Below are positions 15,214 to 24,136 of a stretch of 49,043 bases of DNA, in pieces (the stretch's first letter is position 1; the number at the start of each line of letters is the position of its first letter). The notes under the pieces were generated by a model. The model was not told the origin of the DNA. It did no database searches and was given only the letters and a program-made list of their open reading frames with translations. Position numbers and translations under genes: made by a program. The DNA is from DAOPYE01 sp035352715 (lineage in GTDB: Bacteria; Acidobacteriota; Holophagae; Holophagales; Holophagaceae): the NCBI GenBank assembly GCA_035352715.1, contig DAOPYE010000010.1:1-49043 (forward strand), read 5' to 3'.

Positions 15214-18200
15214 CTAGAAGTGCAGCTTGGCTCCCACCAACACCGACCGGCCTGCATACCAAGCGGTCGCCGATCTCCACTTGCCAGCGGGGAAAGCCGT
15301 TCCGCCGGAATCCGTGGCCTGCTCGTTAACCGCGCGCATGGCACGGGCGTTGAAGACATTGAACACACTGAGCATCGGCACCAATTTCAGCTTGCCCCTC
15401 AAGGGGATTTCGTAGTCCAGGCTCAGATCCAGCTTGGCGTAGCTTGGGGTGCGCCCACGGTCACCGATCTTGCCGTTGGCCGGAACACCATCGCCATAGA
15501 CGCCGATATCCAGATAGCCATGTGTAGGACCTGTGTAATCGCCGTCTCCCACCGCGCCCTTGGTCCAGTTGGTGGCGACATTCGGCTGGCTGGCCACCGT
15601 CCCATCACCCAAGGCCCAAGACGAATCGAAGCCTGGGGCATATCCATTGCTCGTGGAGCCGTCGTCCCAAAGGCTGATGGGCGTGCCGCTCTGCCATAGG
15701 AAATTGAACCCGGTATGCAGCGGGTTGCCCGCGATTGTGAAGGTGTGGGCACCGAACAGCTTGAACACATGCTCGCGATCCAACGGCATCAGTCCGGATC
15801 CGACATAGGGGAAGTAGTCGTAAGAGGCGGTGATGTTGCCATCCGACTGCCCGTTGGAGGACGTGATCAGGCCCTCGTAGTTGCCTTCCAGGCGGCTCCA
15901 GGTGTAGGTCGCATGGATCTGGCTGCGTTCGCTCTTCCACTCGAAGGTCAGATCCACCGCCTTGTAGGTGTTGTAGGCTTCGGGAAAGAGCGTTTTGTCC
16001 ACCGTAACCTTGCCGCTGCCATCGCTGGCCTGGAAAGAGACAGGCCCCGGCTTGGGGTTCCAGATAGCGGCCATGCCATTGGGATCATAGGTGGTCAGCC
16101 CGGAAGCATCGGTGAACACCGAGTCTTCGATGGGGTTCGTCAACTTGCGGTAGTGCCCCTGGATGCCCAGCTTGATGGAACTCGTCACCTGCTGTTCGTA
16201 GCCAAGCTGGAACTCGTCGCGTTGCGGCAACTTAACCCCATCCGCGATCGGGGGATTATTGAAGCTGCCCGCATAATCGACCGTCTGATAGGTTCCTGAG
16301 AACGTTCCCAAATGATTGGCGCTATTGGGATCGTAGTTGAAAACGCTGCCCGCTCTGCCGCCCCCGTAGCGATGCTCGTAGTAGACCTCTCCACCAAACT
16401 CGCGGATGGCCATGCGCTGAGGGATCTTCTCGTAATAGCGGCCATAGCTGCCGGATAGCTTGGACTTGCCTTCGCCCAGCACATCCCAGGTGAAGCCGAC
16501 ACGGGGCTGGATGTAATCAGCCATGTCGAACTTCAGGAATGTGGCGCCGTTGGCAGCCTTCTGTTCCTGATCTTCCAGGCGAGCGCCGAAGAAGATGTTC
16601 AGGGCCGGCGTCGCCTGCCAGACATCCTGAACATAAAATGCCCGGTACTGGGCCTTCACCGTCGCGTCATTGGTGATGACGCGCTCACGCAGGAACGGAA
16701 CCCCAGCCTTCAGGGTCACGGTATAGCGGGCGCCCCCCGTGTAGTGCTCTTCCAGCGAGTATTTCGAATCAATCTGAGAAATACCCATCTTCAGGCCGTG
16801 ATTGCCCAACACCCAGTTGAAATCGACGCTCTTCTGGTCGGTTTCATTGTGTTCATTGGAAAGCAGGCCATAGCCACCCGTGGACCAGATGAGACCGGGT
16901 TCCCAGGTTGAAGGATCGGTCGGATTGGCATTGTACGAATCGTACAGCATGTCATGCACCAGGGCCGATCCCGATGCCAGCGGGCTGACTTCATTATCCA
17001 GCTTGAACTTGCCCACTTTGACTGAAATATTCATGGACGGCGTGAGGATGCCATCCCAGATAACACTCCAATTCGAGGTCTTGTGGGTGGTGTCAGCGCC
17101 ATAATCCGCCGTGCCACGACCGTCGCCCATGATATTGACGGTATTGGAATGCCCCAGACTGGTCTTGGCAGGCGTCCCGAAATAGCTGAACGTAAGCTGG
17201 TTGTCGGTGTTGATGTAGCCATTCAGCTTGGCAAAGATCTGGTTGGTCGTCGTTGTCTGCTTGGGAATGGGCAGATTCGAATTGTTAAGCTGGCCGGGTT
17301 GTTCCTCTCGGTCATAATCCACACCCACCGAGTAGAACAGGCGGTCTTTCAGGATGGGACCGCCCACCCAGAAACCAGCGTCATAGCGGGAATTGGCCGC
17401 ATCCTCGGCTGTGTAGGCGTTGCGCTTGGGCCCTGGGCGCAGGCTGCTGGGGGTATCCGTAAACCAGGTGGAACCCATGAACTCGTTGCTGCCGGACTTC
17501 GTCACCACGTTGAAAACACCACCCAACGCGCTGTATTCCGGCTTGTATCCGCCGGTCTGAACGTCCACCTGCTCCACAAAGTCGGTCACCAGATTCACGC
17601 CCGCGCCGCCATAGCGCATATCGTTGGTGGACAGACCATCGATGGAATAACTGTTCTCGGCCCCCGAAGCCCCATTGATGGAGATATCCAACCCCAGCCC
17701 GTTGCCCTTCCCGAATCCCGATGAGGAGACGCCCGGGGTCAAAAAGGCGATGTCCGTGATATCGCGGCCCTTGGGGATGGGCGCCACGGCATCCAGACTG
17801 TAGTTGGTGCCCGTGGTAGTGCTTGTCGTATCAATGGAGGCGGCCGAAGCAGACACTTCAACGATGGCCGAAGCCTCCTGGGCGAGACGGAAATTCACGG
17901 ACGTAGCCGCATTGATGCTGACCAGCACTTTCTGGCTCTGTGGCGAGAAACCCGGCTTCGTGACCTTGATTTCCCAAGCACCAGCATTCAAAAGGGGCAT
18001 TCGATAACGGCCGTCCACCCCCGTCACCACCGTTCGCGTGATCTGGGATGACACGATCCGAACCGTCGCCCCGGCGACCGTCGCGCCCGTTGCGTCCTTG
18101 ACGACCCCCTCGACCGATCCCGTCGTGATGGTCTGCGCCAGCAGCACCGGCGTCGCCATCCCGACGGCCGCGAGGGATATTCCTACTCGCCCGAGCGAAT

Positions 18201-18219
18201 AGAGGGTTCGATTGGTCAT
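15214..18219 (-). CDS. Oar-like TonB-dependent outer-membrane receptor (1)
   Basis: 1001 residues. A signal peptide ends near QT at about 30. A carboxypeptidase-regulatory-like (CarboxypepD_reg) beta-sandwich follows at about 33-118 (GSVEGVVKDATGATVAGATV). A plug domain starts near 120 (DITDIAFLTPGVSSSG, SINGASGAENSYSIDGLST, VVTKSGSNEF), and a large beta-barrel ends in Phe, the usual outer-membrane assembly signal. This is the architecture of Oar proteins of myxobacteria and of the many OmpA-related receptors of Acidobacteriota. Substrate unknown; no TonB or ExbBD genes and no degradative enzymes nearby. GAGGAGG lies 4 bases before the ATG in a leader shared with the next receptor. Confidence 0.9.
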   Translation of the reverse strand: MTNRTLYSLGRVGISLAAVGMATPVLLAQTITTGSVEGVVKDATGATVAGATVRIVSSQITRTVVTGVDGRYRMPLLNAGAWEIKVTKPGFSPQSQKVLVSINAATSVNFRLAQEASAIVEVSASAASIDTTSTTTGTNYSLDAVAPIPKGRDITDIAFLTPGVSSSGFGKGNGLGLDISINGASGAENSYSIDGLSTNDMRYGGAGVNLVTDFVEQVDVQTGGYKPEYSALGGVFNVVTKSGSNEFMGSTWFTDTPSSLRPGPKRNAYTAEDAANSRYDAGFWVGGPILKDRLFYSVGVDYDREEQPGQLNNSNLPIPKQTTTTNQIFAKLNGYINTDNQLTFSYFGTPAKTSLGHSNTVNIMGDGRGTADYGADTTHKTSNWSVIWDGILTPSMNISVKVGKFKLDNEVSPLASGSALVHDMLYDSYNANPTDPSTWEPGLIWSTGGYGLLSNEHNETDQKSVDFNWVLGNHGLKMGISQIDSKYSLEEHYTGGARYTVTLKAGVPFLRERVITNDATVKAQYRAFYVQDVWQATPALNIFFGARLEDQEQKAANGATFLKFDMADYIQPRVGFTWDVLGEGKSKLSGSYGRYYEKIPQRMAIREFGGEVYYEHRYGGGRAGSVFNYDPNSANHLGTFSGTYQTVDYAGSFNNPPIADGVKLPQRDEFQLGYEQQVTSSIKLGIQGHYRKLTNPIEDSVFTDASGLTTYDPNGMAAIWNPKPGPVSFQASDGSGKVTVDKTLFPEAYNTYKAVDLTFEWKSERSQIHATYTWSRLEGNYEGLITSSNGQSDGNITASYDYFPYVGSGLMPLDREHVFKLFGAHTFTIAGNPLHTGFNFLWQSGTPISLWDDGSTSNGYAPGFDSSWALGDGTVASQPNVATNWTKGAVGDGDYTGPTHGYLDIGVYGDGVPANGKIGDRGRTPSYAKLDLSLDYEIPLRGKLKLVPMLSVFNVFNARAMRAVNEQATDSGGTAFPAGKWRSATAWYAGRSVLVGAKLHF

Positions 18220-18237
18220 GCATCCTCCTCAGGAAGC
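18220..18237 (-). promoter_or_regulatory. Conserved leader/ribosome-binding block of receptor 1
   Basis: The 18 bases directly upstream of the ATG (minus strand GCTTCCTGAGGAGGATGC) contain a very strong Shine-Dalgarno, GAGGAGG. The identical 18 bases occur upstream of the second receptor at 21378-21395, while sequence beyond the block differs. Either a shared translational control element or a relic of duplication. Confidence 0.6.
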
Positions 18238-18396
18238 GGGAAATCCTTTGACGGATAAGGTCAATACCGCATTTCCCTGCCCAAATCTGAACACAGAGGA
18301 ACAAAAAAACAATCGGAATCCGCCCCGATTCTTCCGAAAAAGAGTCTGATCCACTTTTGTCTCAGGCTGGTATGAAAGCGCAGCAAAAATGAGCCA

Positions 18397-18435
18397 GATA
18401 TAACAATCGGGGGAGGCGAAGGCCTCCCCCGATTG
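18397..18435 (-). terminator. Intrinsic terminator after the second Oar-like receptor gene
   Basis: Perfect 14-bp inverted repeat (18404-18417 with 18422-18435) with a four-base loop. On the minus strand the stem is followed by TTATAT, a weak U-run. It sits 16 bases after the receptor stop and in front of the leader of receptor 1, so the two receptors are probably transcribed separately. Confidence 0.75.
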
Positions 18436-18450
18436 AAAGTTCAGAACAAA

Positions 18451-21375
18451 CTAGAACCGCAAACCCGCCGACGCAACAACACGCCGAGCATTGGCATAGT
18501 CCGTCATGCTACCGGGCCGTCCAGATCCATTCCCAGGTGTCCAGTCGGTCCAAAGACTGGTGTGATTGGCCTTAGTATATGCAACGGTTGCCCAATTCTT
18601 GCCCCAGCTCAGCTGTTGCTGGTGATTGAACACATTTGTCGCAACGATCTTCACAAAAGCACGTAGATCCCTTCCTTGAACTTTGAACACTGGCAGATCG
18701 TGGCTGATCGCCAGATCCGTAAATGCTCCAGCGTTAAAGACCCCAGCTCCCCGCTGCTGATCTTTGTACTGGGTCAAGTAGGTCCCGGCCTCACCGGGAA
18801 GATATGGGTTCACATTTGGATCAACCGTGCCATCAGCATTCGTCGTCCAGGCAGGACGGGCCAGATTCCGGGCATTGCTGTAGTGGCTGCCCGAATCGAA
18901 TCGGTAGATGAGGCCGAAAGAGGTCGTCCCATAGGCCCAGGGCAGGGTGTAGTTCAGGGTTCCACGAATGCGGAGAGGCACGTGGCCCGCCAGGTACCCA
19001 GAAGGCGCCTTCCAGTTCTTGTCAAAAGCATGGTAATTGGACTTACCATCGGCCTCGTTATAGTCGCCATCGTAAAGGGTTACGTTATTCCATGCATTCA
19101 CGCCTTCACCGCGGCCCGGCGTTGAATCGCCCTCACCTTCATAGTTGCCCTTCAGACTTGCCCAAGTGATATTGCCGGTGGCCGACCAGTTCCCCTTGGA
19201 CCACGAGGCGTCAAACTCGAGATCACGGTATTTGCGGGTCGCATCGGGCTGATTACCCCAGATCTTCATATAATATCGAGATCCAGTGATATCCAAATCA
19301 GACAGCCCCATTGTCCCAATGGTGTAATCGATAATATTCGACCAATCCTTCTTAACGGCGGTCAAACGAACAAATCCCGACCCCCAATTCTGCGCGTATG
19401 AGTAAGCAGCAGAAACCTGCCACTCGGTAACACGAGGGGGGGTCATGTCCTTATTAAGCCGAACGTTTGAAGTCGGGTTGTTGTAGTAGGAAACCGCGCC
19501 TCCCGAAAAATCATTGACTCGGTAAAGCGAGGGATCCTGAATCTGTTCAAAAGGCAACACCAATGCGTTGTTCGCATCCTTCACAACCCAATCCGTCTCC
19601 GTTGGATTTCCCTGGCTCGTGACGCTATTGGTGATGGACTCCAGAACCTTGCCATTATAGCGAGCCCAGGATGCCCCAAAAACCCACTTCGAGTCTCCAT
19701 AAAGGTCATATTTCAGACCCAGGCGAGGGCTGAAACCGTTGGCAGAGGCGGTGCTTTGATTGCCCTCGTTCTTTGCTTCGTACTTATCCCAACGCAAACC
19801 GACCTGGAAGGACAGGTATTTATTCAATGACCACTTGTCATTCACATAAAGGCCCTTGCTTAAATTCCGGGCCTTCCCGTCCACACTGTTGTACATCCAG
19901 ATCGCAACAGGCGTGGCCGTCCTTGCCTGATAATCAACGCCTGACACCTCGTAGATCATATTGGTCGGTGACTGCTCATTCCGGGCTTGATGAATTCCTT
20001 CGTAGTAATCAAAACCAGCATCAATCTGATGGGTGCCGAGCATATCGACAAAAAGACTGGCTTTGGCGCTGAAGGTCTTGTTGTTGCGGTTGTCGCCGCC
20101 ATCCTGACTATTGAAAATGCCCTGATTGTAAAAATAGGTATCATCATCGCTGTAAAGTGGGCTTTGGTTTCCAACACCACCGCCCGTGAATTTCTGTTTC
20201 TTCTCGCCATAGCGAACATCTGTCGTCAAAGCAGACGTCCAAATGGAACGGACAGACAGATTCCAGAATTCATCGTTGTAGCGCTGGGGAACCAAAGCAG
20301 CAAGTTCACCGGCAGAGTAATCACGGTTCTGTTCAGAGTTCTGGGAATTATTATAAGCCAGGACAACCTGATGATCCGGAGTCGCCTGGAACGTCAACTT
20401 CAATTGACGACGAATCTCCTTGATCCCGTAATCGTAGTTGGTCCCAGCACCCAACGCGTCCGAATCAATGGCCTCGGCCCTATGAGAGTTGGTGGTGAAA
20501 TAGGAGGTAAAGAACCAGAGGCGATCCTTTAGAATGGGACCACCGGCAGAGAACGTGCGCGTCTGATTGATGTTATTGGCAACCGCAGTCGCATCCTGCA
20601 TGGGGCGCAAGGCGTTCCACTTGGGGCTGCTCAATTCCCAGCGAAGCTGACCGGTGAATTCATTGGAACCCGATCGAGTGATGGAGTTGATCACACCACC
20701 ATCGACATTGCCATACTCAGCCGAAATGGCGCCCGTAATAACCTGGGTTTCTTCAATGGAGTCTTCAATAATTCGGCTGCCGCGATTGCCATAGCTGTTG
20801 TCAGATACATTCTGACCATCCACCATGTAGAGATTGCCCGACGTCATGGCGCCTCGAATCTGAACACGGCCGCCCACACCCTCGACCACACCAGGGGTTA
20901 GAAGCGCAACTGTTTCCATCGTGCGATTCAAGGTGGGCAGCTTGTCGACTTCCTCTAGCGCATAATTGGTGGCGGTTTTGACGTCCGTCTTGTCAACCGC
21001 CGTGGCCGTCGCAACGACTTGAACGATCGCGGACTGAACTTCCGACAAGGTGATACGTGGCTGGTAGTTCTGGTCAATACCGATTTTTTCTGTAACCTTC
21101 ACGGTTTGAAAGCCGTCTTTCACAACCGTAATCGTGTACAGACCGGGCGGCAGCAGGCGGGCAACAAAGGCCCCTTTGGCGTCCGTAACAATCGTGCGGG
21201 TACCCATCAACGCAGGAGAGTTGAAGTAGACCTTGGCCCCAGCGACGGGCACACCCGCAGTCGTCACAACCTGCCCGGTGGAACTCGCCGTCTGGGTTCC
21301 CTGGGCGGCCAGGAAGGCCGATCCAGCGATGAGCAGGGCGCTAACCCGGCCTAGATTAGAAGTCGTTCGCATCAT
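18451..21375 (-). CDS. Oar-like TonB-dependent outer-membrane receptor (2)
   Basis: 974 residues. Signal peptide, then a CarboxypepD_reg-like domain (TGQVVTTAGVPVAGAKVYF), plug (ETVALLTPGVVEG, QIRGAMTSGNLYMVDGQNVS, INSITRSGSNEFTGQL) and a long barrel ending in GLRF. Same family and layout as receptor 1 but clearly diverged, so not a recent copy. Three ATGs lie at the start (21381, 21375, 21372); 21375 was chosen because it gives six bases to GGAGG. Base composition is unlike the flanks: line 20101-20160 has 22 G/C of 60, against 40 of 60 in a sampled line of serS. Substrate unknown. Confidence 0.88.
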   Translation of the reverse strand: MMRTTSNLGRVSALLIAGSAFLAAQGTQTASSTGQVVTTAGVPVAGAKVYFNSPALMGTRTIVTDAKGAFVARLLPPGLYTITVVKDGFQTVKVTEKIGIDQNYQPRITLSEVQSAIVQVVATATAVDKTDVKTATNYALEEVDKLPTLNRTMETVALLTPGVVEGVGGRVQIRGAMTSGNLYMVDGQNVSDNSYGNRGSRIIEDSIEETQVITGAISAEYGNVDGGVINSITRSGSNEFTGQLRWELSSPKWNALRPMQDATAVANNINQTRTFSAGGPILKDRLWFFTSYFTTNSHRAEAIDSDALGAGTNYDYGIKEIRRQLKLTFQATPDHQVVLAYNNSQNSEQNRDYSAGELAALVPQRYNDEFWNLSVRSIWTSALTTDVRYGEKKQKFTGGGVGNQSPLYSDDDTYFYNQGIFNSQDGGDNRNNKTFSAKASLFVDMLGTHQIDAGFDYYEGIHQARNEQSPTNMIYEVSGVDYQARTATPVAIWMYNSVDGKARNLSKGLYVNDKWSLNKYLSFQVGLRWDKYEAKNEGNQSTASANGFSPRLGLKYDLYGDSKWVFGASWARYNGKVLESITNSVTSQGNPTETDWVVKDANNALVLPFEQIQDPSLYRVNDFSGGAVSYYNNPTSNVRLNKDMTPPRVTEWQVSAAYSYAQNWGSGFVRLTAVKKDWSNIIDYTIGTMGLSDLDITGSRYYMKIWGNQPDATRKYRDLEFDASWSKGNWSATGNITWASLKGNYEGEGDSTPGRGEGVNAWNNVTLYDGDYNEADGKSNYHAFDKNWKAPSGYLAGHVPLRIRGTLNYTLPWAYGTTSFGLIYRFDSGSHYSNARNLARPAWTTNADGTVDPNVNPYLPGEAGTYLTQYKDQQRGAGVFNAGAFTDLAISHDLPVFKVQGRDLRAFVKIVATNVFNHQQQLSWGKNWATVAYTKANHTSLWTDWTPGNGSGRPGSMTDYANARRVVASAGLRF

Positions 21376-21377
21376 GT

Positions 21378-21395
21378 GCATCCTCCTCAGGAAGC
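21378..21395 (-). promoter_or_regulatory. Conserved leader/ribosome-binding block of receptor 2
   Basis: Same 18 bases as at 18220-18237 (GCTTCCTGAGGAGGATGC on the minus strand). Here the start codon is three bases further on than in receptor 1, which gives the Shine-Dalgarno GGAGG a six-base spacing to the ATG at 21375. Confidence 0.6.
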
Positions 21396-21806
21396 AAGGG
21401 ATTGGTCACCCTTCGAAAAAACAAAAATCAAAGAACCCGCATTTTGAAACTTCGAGCCCGCATGCAGCACATCCATGGGGACGGCCTGCCGTTGGCTTGA
21501 ACCAAGGCCAGCGTGAAAAAGGCGGTTCCGCCACTTCCGATCCAACCATAGGGTTAATCGGCTTGGTGGTGTTTTGCCCTAAATTTGGCTGCAATGACAG
21601 AGGAAATCATTCGCAGACACCCGCGGTCCCGCAGGACGAACGAGCAGAGAAATCGTCTGCCTCTAGTGGAAATTGACAGCCCTGAGATAAACCGGTCAAG
21701 CAGGATGCGAGTCAATCCACAAGTTTGTGATCAAATGCCGCCCGCCACCGAATAGATGCCGTTCGCCCCTGGACTGCCTTGACAAAACCAGAGGATAGGA
21801 TAGTTG
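21396..21806. other. Gene-free stretch upstream of receptor 2
   Basis: The only gap longer than 300 bases. I see no credible reading frame, tRNA or long inverted repeat. It must hold the promoter of receptor 2 (minus strand) and the 3' end of the adjacent hypothetical gene. A small GGCG-GAAC-CGCC hairpin followed by TTTTT on the minus strand (about 21516-21532) could be a weak attenuator in the receptor leader; this is not convincing. TTGAC-type hexamers occur but lack matching -10 boxes. Confidence 0.4.
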
Positions 21807-22454
21807 TCACACGGCAATCAGAGCGCGAAGTTCGTCGGAACCCGAATCCGAAGAGCAGTTCACGACAATGGCGCAGTTCCCAGGCTGGCTGGACGGAAGT
21901 TCGGCTTCCCCCTCGAACAAGCCCTCTCCATTGGTGCGACCGACCAGCAGGGTGGTCGTCTTTTTCAAGCTGGAGACGAGCCGGATGGATATGTCCGCAT
22001 CGGGGACGGGGTTCTGGCTGATGCACAGCCGGGCGCGCACACGACAGGCAAAGGTCGATCCGAACGTCGGCTTCATGGGCTCGTCCAGCACCAACTCCAG
22101 GGTGTCCACGTCGCCTTCGGCCTGAAGGTACTCAAGGATGGCCTGATCCAGCGGACGATCCGTGAACACGGCCGCTTCCGCAAGCTCGGGATCATGGGGC
22201 GTCGTGTCGTATTTCCCGTTCTTGATATCCCGGATGATGCCACGGTGCTGTTCGTCCATGCGGGCCTGGATCTGGATCTCGAAGGCCTGGCCAGAGCTGA
22301 TCAGATCTTCGTAAGAACCCCGGAAGCTATCGAGGATCTCGCCACCCACATAGATCAAGGTCTCGATCTTGGGATTGCCAAGACCCTTATCTTCGGTCTG
22401 GACGTGGAAAACCTTGTTGCCGTGGCGAACGTCCGTGTTGTACCCGGTGATCAT
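21807..22454 (-). CDS. Conserved hypothetical protein
   Basis: 215 residues, no signal peptide or membrane helix. The N terminus, MITGYNTDVRHGNKVFHVQT followed by EDKG, is a pattern I associate from memory with a conserved hypothetical family in Acidobacteriota and Deltaproteobacteria. The C-terminal half (about 125-205: PTFGSTFACRVRARL, PVPDADISIRLVSS, TLLVGRTNGEGLFEGEAELP) looks like a small beta-sandwich with strand spacing similar to carboxypeptidase-regulatory folds. It follows the response-regulator gene by 31 bases on the same strand, so the two may work together. No function can be assigned. Confidence 0.7.
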   Translation of the reverse strand: MITGYNTDVRHGNKVFHVQTEDKGLGNPKIETLIYVGGEILDSFRGSYEDLISSGQAFEIQIQARMDEQHRGIIRDIKNGKYDTTPHDPELAEAAVFTDRPLDQAILEYLQAEGDVDTLELVLDEPMKPTFGSTFACRVRARLCISQNPVPDADISIRLVSSLKKTTTLLVGRTNGEGLFEGEAELPSSQPGNCAIVVNCSSDSGSDELRALIAV

Positions 22455-22485
22455 GCGAACTCCCGCACCACGATATCAGCAAGCC

Positions 22486-24069
22486 TCAGTGGATCTGAAG
22501 GCGCTCTGCCAGCTCGGGGATGACTTCCCAGGCGATCTCGCGCAGCGCTTGGTCCCCAAGCCTTGCGACCACGGCCTTGCTGATGGCATCCACCAGCGCC
22601 GGATCCGCGAGGATGGCGTCCACGATTTCCCGCGATGAGGGGGCGGCAGCCGTGGCGGCGGGAGCCTCGATCTGGACCGGTGCCTGAGGCACCGGCTCGA
22701 CGGGAGGAACGGCGGCTATCAGAGGCTCGACCCGAGGCATGGCAGGAGGCTCAACGAGAGGCTCCGGGAAAGGCTCAATCAAAGCCCCAAAGTGCCCCGT
22801 GGGCATATCCGCCAAGGTCTCCGGGAGCTGCTCAACCCCTTCGGACAGGCCGGGAGCTGTCTCTTCTTCGACGGCTTCTGCGTGAAGGGTCGCGAGGGGT
22901 TCGGGCTCGACAGAATCCGAGTCCAGAACCTCCAATTCGGCCTCACCGAAATCGAAGGGCGGCTCTTCCGCGAGGACCGGTTCCGCTTCCACGACGGGAG
23001 CCAGGACGGCTGGCGCGGGCGGCTTGAGCATGGATTCGCTTTCATCCATCCAATCCAGGATGGGCTCATCCACGACCCGCTCGGAGACAGGCTCGACAGC
23101 GGATTCGGCAGCGGATTCCACTGCGGCAACCTCCGAAACGGACTCCGCCAGCGGTTCGATGGCCCCCAGATCCGGAAAGTCCACGAAGGGCTCTTCGGCA
23201 GCCGAGACATCTTCAAGCTCGGAAGCCTGATCGAGGGCCGGCAGCTTATCCAGGGTCGCCCGGATTTCATCCCCTTCGTCAGGAACGGCGTAGCCGTAGG
23301 GCGGCGTCAGATCGGCGAAAGCATCTTCGACCGGAGCCGCAGAAAGCAGGCTGGGAGTCGTGACCTGGACATCCGGCGGCGGAAGCTCCTTCAGGCCCTC
23401 AAGATCCAGTTCCTCCAGATCCAGAGGCTCTTCGCCTGAGACTTCCAGGGCCGCCCCTCCAACTTCGGAGGGCGCGAGATCGGCTGATTCCTCCATGAAG
23501 AGGTCGGATTCCACGAGCTCCAGGATGTCATCGCCATTGTCTGCAGGAAGCACCTCGGCAACGGGCGCCTGGGGCGCGATGATGGAGGCGAATTCGCTTA
23601 CGCTTCGGGAAGGAAGGGTGGCGAAGGCCGAAGGCCCTTCGTTCACAGGCTCGGCAACGGGCTCGGGCTCCAGTTCTGGAGCCGGCGGAGGAGGCGGAAC
23701 GGGGGTTTCCAGCAGGGTCTTCACGCGATCGCTCAGATCACGCAGCTCCACGGGCTTCTTCAGGAAGCCCTGGATGGGCGCGCGCTCGATGCGCTGGGGA
23801 TCAACGTGATCCAGGACACCCGCCATCATGGCGATGGGGATGCCAGCGGTCGCTGCATGACGGCGAAGCTGGTCGAGCAGTTCCCAGCCGTCCATGCCGG
23901 ACATGGCCGTATCCAGCAACGCGACATCGAAGCGTTCTCCGCTCTCGACCAAGCGCAGAGCTTGCGCCGCGGAATCGACGCAGACCAGTTCGATGCCACT
24001 GCGCAAAAGCAGGGTCTCGGCAATCTTATGGATGCTCGGGTTGTCGTCCACGAGGAGAAGACGCGGCAT
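22486..24069 (-). CDS. Response-regulator receiver protein with long acidic linker
   Basis: 527 residues. Residues 1-120 form a CheY-like receiver: acidic pair Asp8-Asp9, phospho-acceptor Asp53 in LLDTAMSGMDG, Lys105 in FLKKP. The switch Thr/Ser is replaced by Ala (IAMMAGV, Ala83), so signalling may differ from CheY. Residues 122-470 are extremely rich in Glu, Pro, Ala and Val, probably disordered. The last 50 residues form a helical tail (LREIAWEVIPELAERLQ) that I associate with receiver proteins of Deltaproteobacteria and Acidobacteriota. There is no DNA-binding or enzymatic output domain. GAGG lies before the ATG; a possible -10 (TATCAT) precedes it. No histidine kinase nearby. Confidence 0.82.
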   Translation of the reverse strand: MPRLLLVDDNPSIHKIAETLLLRSGIELVCVDSAAQALRLVESGERFDVALLDTAMSGMDGWELLDQLRRHAATAGIPIAMMAGVLDHVDPQRIERAPIQGFLKKPVELRDLSDRVKTLLETPVPPPPPAPELEPEPVAEPVNEGPSAFATLPSRSVSEFASIIAPQAPVAEVLPADNGDDILELVESDLFMEESADLAPSEVGGAALEVSGEEPLDLEELDLEGLKELPPPDVQVTTPSLLSAAPVEDAFADLTPPYGYAVPDEGDEIRATLDKLPALDQASELEDVSAAEEPFVDFPDLGAIEPLAESVSEVAAVESAAESAVEPVSERVVDEPILDWMDESESMLKPPAPAVLAPVVEAEPVLAEEPPFDFGEAELEVLDSDSVEPEPLATLHAEAVEEETAPGLSEGVEQLPETLADMPTGHFGALIEPFPEPLVEPPAMPRVEPLIAAVPPVEPVPQAPVQIEAPAATAAAPSSREIVDAILADPALVDAISKAVVARLGDQALREIAWEVIPELAERLQIH

Positions 24070-24136
24070 AAGGAACCTCGGGATGCCAGTGAGAATGATA
24101 TGGCTGGGCCTACACTAGCAGAAAAAGAAGAGGCCA

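Noticed and set aside
15214..21375. The two receptors as a recent tandem duplication
   Set aside because: Their plug and barrel sequences differ throughout and their base compositions differ; only the 18-base leader is identical.
21779..21807. TTGACA hexamer as a promoter
   Set aside because: The -10 at proper spacing (TAGTTG) is poor and it would point antisense into the gene at 21807-22454.
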